The notes under the pieces: generated by a model
What the model was told of the DNA's origin: nothing
The model's database searches: none
Seen by the model: only the letters and a program-made list of their open reading frames with translations
Assembly: GCA_039707655.1 (NCBI GenBank)
Contig: CM077665.1
Coordinates: 85,313,954-85,377,953 of the forward strand
Length of the DNA stretch: 64,000 nt
Direction: 5' to 3'
DNA from: Elymus sibiricus
Taxonomy: Eukaryota > Streptophyta > Magnoliopsida > Poales > Poaceae
Program-made: the position numbers and the translations under genes
Shown here: positions 59,301 to 64,000 of the stretch, piece by piece
Layout of the letters: every line of letters starts with the position of its first letter
Numbering within the stretch: position 1 is the stretch's first letter

Positions 59301-61163
59301 ACATGCATCATGTTTGTTTGAGCATCATGTCTTGCATATGTTGTGGTGTATCGTGTGTTGATTGTTGTTTTCAGATTGCTTCTTCTCGATAGAGTTCCGA
59401 AAGCGTTCGGACTGTGAGGATTCGTTCGACTACGTCCCGTTCGTCTACTTCACGGATCGCCTGCTTCATGGATTCGTTCTCCTTCCAAGCGGGATCTCAG
59501 GCAAGATGAACATTTCCCTGGATACCATTACTATCATTGCCATGCTAGATGTCTCGTTTCTATCGTTGTCTCGCTACCTACCACTTGTTTGTCAAGCCTC
59601 CCAAATTGCCATGAAAAGCCTCTAACCTCTCCACATCCCAGCAAAACATTGTTTGGCTATGTTACCGCTTGCTCAGCCCTTCTTATAGCATTGCTAGTTG
59701 CAGGTGCAATTGTTTCCAGCTATCACAATATTATTGCTATTTAATTTAATGCACATATATACTTGGTAAAGGGTGGAAGGCTTGGCCTTTTGCTCGGTGT
59801 TTTGTTCCACTCTTGCCGCCCTAGTTACTTGTGTATCGGTGTTATGTTCCATAATTGAGCGCTCCTAACATGCTCGGGGTTGTTATGGGGACCCCCTTGA
59901 TTTTTGATTTAGGATAAAACTTGCCTGGCAAGGCCCAACATTGGTACTATATCTGCCCAACATAATAATACTGAACAACGTTACTAAAGCATAGGGCGTC
60001 ATGAATCCGAGGAGTTAATTCAACATAATACAGGGGGGCAGTGCTGCTGGTGCTGGTCCAAAACAGAGCCACTTGCGGGGCCACCTCGGGGCAACTCGAG
60101 GGATTTCTATCAGGTCGCCGTACGTAGTGTTCATCCGGTTGTGCCCTGAGAACGAGATACGCGGGTCCTATCGGGATTGTCGGCACGTCGGGCGGCCTTG
60201 CTGGACTTGTTTTACCTTTCTCGAACGTCTTGTGCGAGGAATTCCGAGAATACTTCGGGCTATCTCGAGGTTGCGGTTTTCCAGTGGAATTGCCTAGGAA
60301 GATCACGAGATTCGTGGTCGAGGTTATTCCCGCTGTGTGTGGTTAGTTTGTGATGGATGAGTTGGAGCACCCCTGCAGGGTTAAATCTTTCGGAAAGCCG
60401 TGCCCGCGGTTACGTGGCAACTTGGAAACTTTGTTTAACACCCGGTCATAGCAAACTTGAAGTAAACTCAAATAAAATACACCAACTGTGTGCGTAACCG
60501 TGACTGTCTCTTCTCGTGAGTCCTTATCCGAGAGAGAACACGGTGGGGTTATGTTTGACGTATGTAGGTGTTCAGGATCTCTTAGAGATCATTACTAGTT
60601 CACGACCATTTATGCGACAATCATCCCCCTTTATTCTTGTACTCGTAAGTTAGCCACTCTAATAAATGCTTAGTGCTTGCTGCAGCCTCACCACTTAACC
60701 ATACCTCACCCATTAAGCTTTAATAGTCTTGATACCCTTGGAAATGAGATTGATGAGTCCCTGTGGCTCACAGATTACTACAACAACAGTTGCAGGTACA
60801 GGTAATGCGATGATATGGCGTGAGCGCGATGCTTTGTTTGATTTGGAGTTCTTCTTCTTCTTCTTCTTCATCGATCATAGGATGGGTTCCAGGCGGCAGC
60901 CTGGGATAGCAAGGATGGATGTCATTTTATCGTTTGTTTTCGTCCGTAGTCGGACCCTGCTCTTCTGTATGATGATTGTATATGTTGCTGTATTGATGTG
61001 ATTTGATTTAGCTTGTGGCTAGTGTAAGCCAATTCCATATACTCATCTCTTCTTTACATGTACTTGTAATGATATCCATTCTTGCGAAACGACGAGATGC
61101 GCTTCTATCCCCGTCGAGGACCTCGTGCCAAAATAAGAATAGGATCGCATCTTGGGCGTGACA
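56371..61163 (+). repeat. LARD 3' LTR
   Basis: A 4,793-bp LTR colinear with 48,300-52,974. It lacks the MITE, has about 240 extra bases near 58,450-58,700, and carries a TTC microsatellite two units longer (near 60,850). The first 260 bases differ from the other LTR at seven positions, four or more of them transition-type changes. Confidence 0.92.
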
Positions 61164-61168
61164 GATGG
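61164..61168. repeat. target-site duplication, right
   Basis: GATGG, identical to 48,295-48,299. Both copies keep the copia reading frame. Confidence 0.95.
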
Positions 61169-62561
61169 TAACATTACTATCCACAAAGCTAGACTTGTCG
61201 CAAAAGGGTTCACGCAAGTTCTAGGGGTAGACTACGACGAGACTTTCTCACCGGTAGCTATGCTTAGGTCTATTCGGATATTACTAGCAATTGCTGCTTA
61301 TTTCGATTATGAAATATGGCAGATGGATGTCAAAACGGCTTTCCTAAATGGAAACCTCAAAGAGGATGTATACATGATACAGCCTGAAGGTTTTGTCATT
61401 CATAAGGATGCTGAAAAGGTATGCAAACTTCAGAAAGCCATTTATGGTCTGAAGCAAGCATCAAGGAGCTGGAACATTCGTTTTGATGAAGTGGTCAAAG
61501 AGTTTGGCTTCATCAGGAATGACGAAGAATCTTGTGTTTACAAGAAGTTTAGTGGGAGCGCAAAAGCATTTCTAATCCTATATGTGGATGACATATTGTT
61601 GATTGGAAATGACGTGAATTTTCTTAGCGAAATAAAAGACTCATTGAAGAAGAGTTTTTCAATGAAAGACTTAGGCGAAGCAGCATATGTATTGGGCATC
61701 AGAATCTATAGAGATAGATCAAGACGCCTGATAGCGCTTAGCCAAAGCACGTACATTGACAAGGTGTTGAAAAGGTTCAACATGGAGAACTCCAAGAAAG
61801 GCCTACTCCCCATGTCACCTGGCACAGTGCTTTGCAAGAATCAGTGTCCTCGGACCCTTGATGAGCAAGTACAAATGAATGATATTCCATATGCTTCGGC
61901 AGTTGGTTCTATTATGTATGCCATGCTATGTACAAGACCGGATGTTTCCTATGCGCTAAGTGTTAGCAGCCGGTACCAAGGTGATCCAGGATTGGAACAC
62001 TGGGCCGCAGTCAAGGGTATTCTTAAGTACCTCAGAAGGACCAAGGATTTACTCCTTGTATACGGAGGTGATGAAGAGCTCATTGTAAGTTGTTACACTG
62101 ATGAAGGCTTCATGACTGACCCAGATGACTTCAAATCTCAATCTGGCTATGTTTTCATATTGATCGGCGGTGCAGTTGATTGGAAAAGTTCCAAACAAAA
62201 GACTGTGGCGGATTCTACAACGGAGGCGGAATATGTTGCTGCTTCAGAAGCCTCCAAGCAGGCTGTCGGAATCAAGCAATTCCTTGAAGACCTTGGTGTG
62301 GTCCCAAGTGCGCTGGACCCGGTGGAGATCTATTATGATAATAGTGGCGCCGTGGCTCAGGCAAGGGAGCCAAGTTCGCACCATAAGATAATGCATATTC
62401 AACGCAAATTTAAACTCATTCGACATCATGTCGAAGAAGGTTTAGTGAAAGTACGCAAAGTTCACACGGATCTGAATGTGTCAGACCCGATGACAAAGCC
62501 TCTACCACGAGCAAAGCATGAGCAACACCGGATAGCCATTGGTGTTAGGGAAGCCATGTAA
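61164..62561 (+). pseudogene. pol: copia RT-RNase H, part 2
   Basis: This is the continuation of the polyprotein begun at 45,730. It starts with the second copy of the GATGG target site and encodes reverse transcriptase (YVDD at 61,581-61,592) and RNase H, ending at TAA 62,559-62,561. This half has no internal stops. The RNase H motif reads Y-T-D-E-G-F where the left-nest copia has Y-V-D-A-S-F. It is separated from gag and integrase by 12.9 kb of inserted DNA and so cannot be expressed as a polyprotein. Confidence 0.9.
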
Positions 62562-62572
62562 CTGGATTATGA

Positions 62573-62592
62573 CTCTAGTGCAAGTGGGAGTC
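62573..62592 (+). promoter_or_regulatory. polypurine tract before copia 3' LTR
   Basis: The sequence ending GCAAGTGGGAGTC immediately before TATAGGAG is the expected plus-strand primer and fixes the LTR boundary. Confidence 0.75.
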
Positions 62593-64000
62593 TATAGGAG
62601 ATATGCCCTAGAGGCAGTAATAACAGTTACTTTTGTATCTCCGAGTTTGTAATGAATGTTTATGATCCATGCTATAACTGCAATAATTCTCGAGTCTGCA
62701 ATATCCACGAGGCCCGGAGGGAAACTCATTTGCACGTGTGGTATAATAAATGGTGAAATGTATTCCTAGTCTTGCCTCTAAGACTGGCTCAAGTATTGCA
62801 TGATGATCCTGTTTTCCTGATCATGGGCATGGCTATGCCGGCAATTTTGAGGGCACGATGTTGGTAGAACACTTGTGTTGAATCGACCCAAAATTGATGT
62901 TATGCTATGAGATTCATTCGTCACAAGTTTATGGTTAATAACACAGAGATAGTTAATGTTTGCATAATTCCTTAGACCACGACAGTATCGAGTTCCTTCG
63001 TGCTTGCTTCGTGAACTTTGGGGTTTGTTAAACGTCATCCGTTACTGGGTGGCTATTACGGCGGCTTACGGGTTCACGGATAAGTATGGCAAGTAACATG
63101 ATAGCTCAAGATTGGGATTTGCTCCTCCGACGATGGAGAGATATTCTCGGGCCCTCTCGGTGTTACGGTATCCATCATCGTCTGGCCAGACACAGTGTGA
63201 TTTGATCACAGGGATGCCGGAACACAAAAACGAGAAAAGAGAACAAAACCGGTAACGAGGTAACTTGCATAGTGGACAAGTTGTTGATCCACGGGGATGC
63301 AGAAAATCTCACCTTGGGTGTTTGTGACATATCGCGAAGCAACAGGAATAGCTCACGGCAACTGGAGGTTCGCTCGAATATTCATTCGTGTGGGTATAGG
63401 GGTCAATATGGGTGTCCACGGCTCCGATGTTGATCATTGATCGGAAGGGGTTCCGGGTCATGTCTATGCTTCACCGAACCTATAGGGTCACACGCTTAAG
63501 GGTCATCTATCTGCTGAATACTAGACAGGGAGTCTAAGAGAAAATCACCGAAAAAGTTTCGGACACTGGAAAAGTTTCGGACAGCGGAAAAGTTCCGCAG
63601 AGAGAACACCAGAACAGTTTCGGTAAAACTGAAAAGTTGTTTCAGGGGATACCATTAAGTCAAATTGGTTTCGGCACATGCCTGATAATTCTTGGAGGGT
63701 GCCAGAATCATTCTGGAAACTTCTGGGAATTTTCCAGAAGAAAAACCGGAAATGTTCCGGAGCTGCCGGAACCGCTTCGGATGCTTTTCGCAGATGAAAA
63801 TCACTAATCCGGAATTGTTCCGGATCGCATTGAAAATTATTTTAGTGGGTACTCGAAATGTTCTAAGCCCACATAAATATTTTCAGTTCGTTCGGACGCG
63901 GAAAAATGTTGTTGTGAATAGTGAAAGTGCTTTTTGGGATATTTTTGGAAAGTCACCTTTTGGGATATGTCCGAAAGGCTTCTAGAAGGGCTTGGGGGCC
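62593..64000 (+). repeat. copia 3' LTR, cut by window end
   Basis: It matches the 5' LTR from its first base (TATAGGAGATATGCCC) with scattered substitutions. It carries about 130 extra bases at about 62,858-62,990 that are absent from the 5' LTR. The remaining part lies beyond the window. Confidence 0.9.

Larger units (their letters stand above)
48300..61163 (+). mobile_element. LARD-like (Sukkula-type) non-coding LTR element
   Basis: A 12,864-bp element has TG...CA ends (TGTAACAGCCCGAG ... TTGGGCGTGACA) and perfect five-base target duplications GATGG at 48,295-48,299 and 61,164-61,168. LTRs are 4,675 and 4,793 bp, and the interior is 3,396 bp with no gag or pol. These proportions match the large retrotransposon derivatives known from barley and relatives, whose LTRs correspond to Sukkula; the family name is by recognition only. 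It depends on another element's proteins for movement. It has the same orientation as the host copia. Confidence 0.88.
42282..64000 (+). mobile_element. BARE/Angela-lineage copia, second family
   Basis: The element runs from its 5' LTR at 42,282 past the window end. It contains leader, gag-pol, a nested LARD-like element (48,300-61,163) and the start of the 3' LTR (62,593). The protein resembles the left-nest copia but the LTR sequence is different. The five bases before it, GGTTC, are the presumed target duplication; the partner lies outside the window. Confidence 0.9.

Overview
The window is nuclear DNA from a grass of the wheat/barley tribe (Triticeae). The evidence is the repeat content: BARE/WIS/Angela-type copia elements whose LTRs open with TGTTGGAAATATGCC, an Athila-lineage gypsy element with a TGGCGCCGTTGCC primer-binding site, a Sukkula/LARD-like non-coding giant LTR element, and Stowaway MITEs with TA duplications. 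The few genes have grass-type GC-rich coding sequence. Roughly 40 kb of the 64 kb is LTR retrotransposon. Family names are from recognition of sequence, not from a database search.

Left nest (1-20,024). A Sirevirus-like copia element (+ strand, 17,105-20,024, decayed and truncated) was hit in its primer-binding site by an Athila-lineage gypsy element (- strand, before 1 to 4,418 and 14,900-17,104). The gypsy element was in turn hit in gag by a BARE/Angela-type copia element (4,419-14,899). The copia block is not one simple element. It is a partial pol end, an LTR, a complete internal region and a second LTR, in register with an exact 7,112-bp period. Its left part, with some of the gypsy gag-pol junction, is missing. 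All polyproteins here carry stops or truncations.

Genic island (20,025-41,212). A diverged duplication of about 2 kb (20,040-21,780 and 22,430-24,560) precedes an intronless arginine-rich tandem CCCH zinc-finger gene (25,306-26,277), whose presumed 5' leader carries three 75-bp repeats and several upstream ORFs. A DUF4220/DUF594 membrane-protein gene lies on the - strand (32,151-34,667), with probable 5' leader exons near 35.5 kb and 36.1-36.4 kb. A three-exon GPI-anchored lipid-transfer-protein gene follows (38,731-39,446). Between them are a palindromic TTGGC-rich MITE, two Stowaway elements, GC-rich anonymous ORFs, and a wall-associated-kinase ectodomain fragment enclosed by inverted repeats that may be a gene-capturing transposon.

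Right nest (41,213-64,000). The end of a gypsy element (- strand LTR 41,213-41,693) was interrupted by a second BARE/Angela-lineage copia element (LTR 42,282-44,320; 3' LTR from 62,593 to beyond the window). Its reverse-transcriptase region contains a 12.86-kb LARD-like element (48,300-61,163) with 4.7-4.8 kb LTRs, a 3.4 kb non-coding interior and a perfect GATGG target duplication. A 123-bp Stowaway MITE sits in the left LTR only; the right LTR preserves the exact empty site. The nesting order gives a relative clock: gypsy, then copia, then LARD, then MITE.

The host genes are functionally unrelated neighbours (a post-transcriptional regulator, a membrane protein of unknown function, a cell-surface lipid-transfer protein). 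No operon-like system, CRISPR array, rRNA or tRNA gene was seen.
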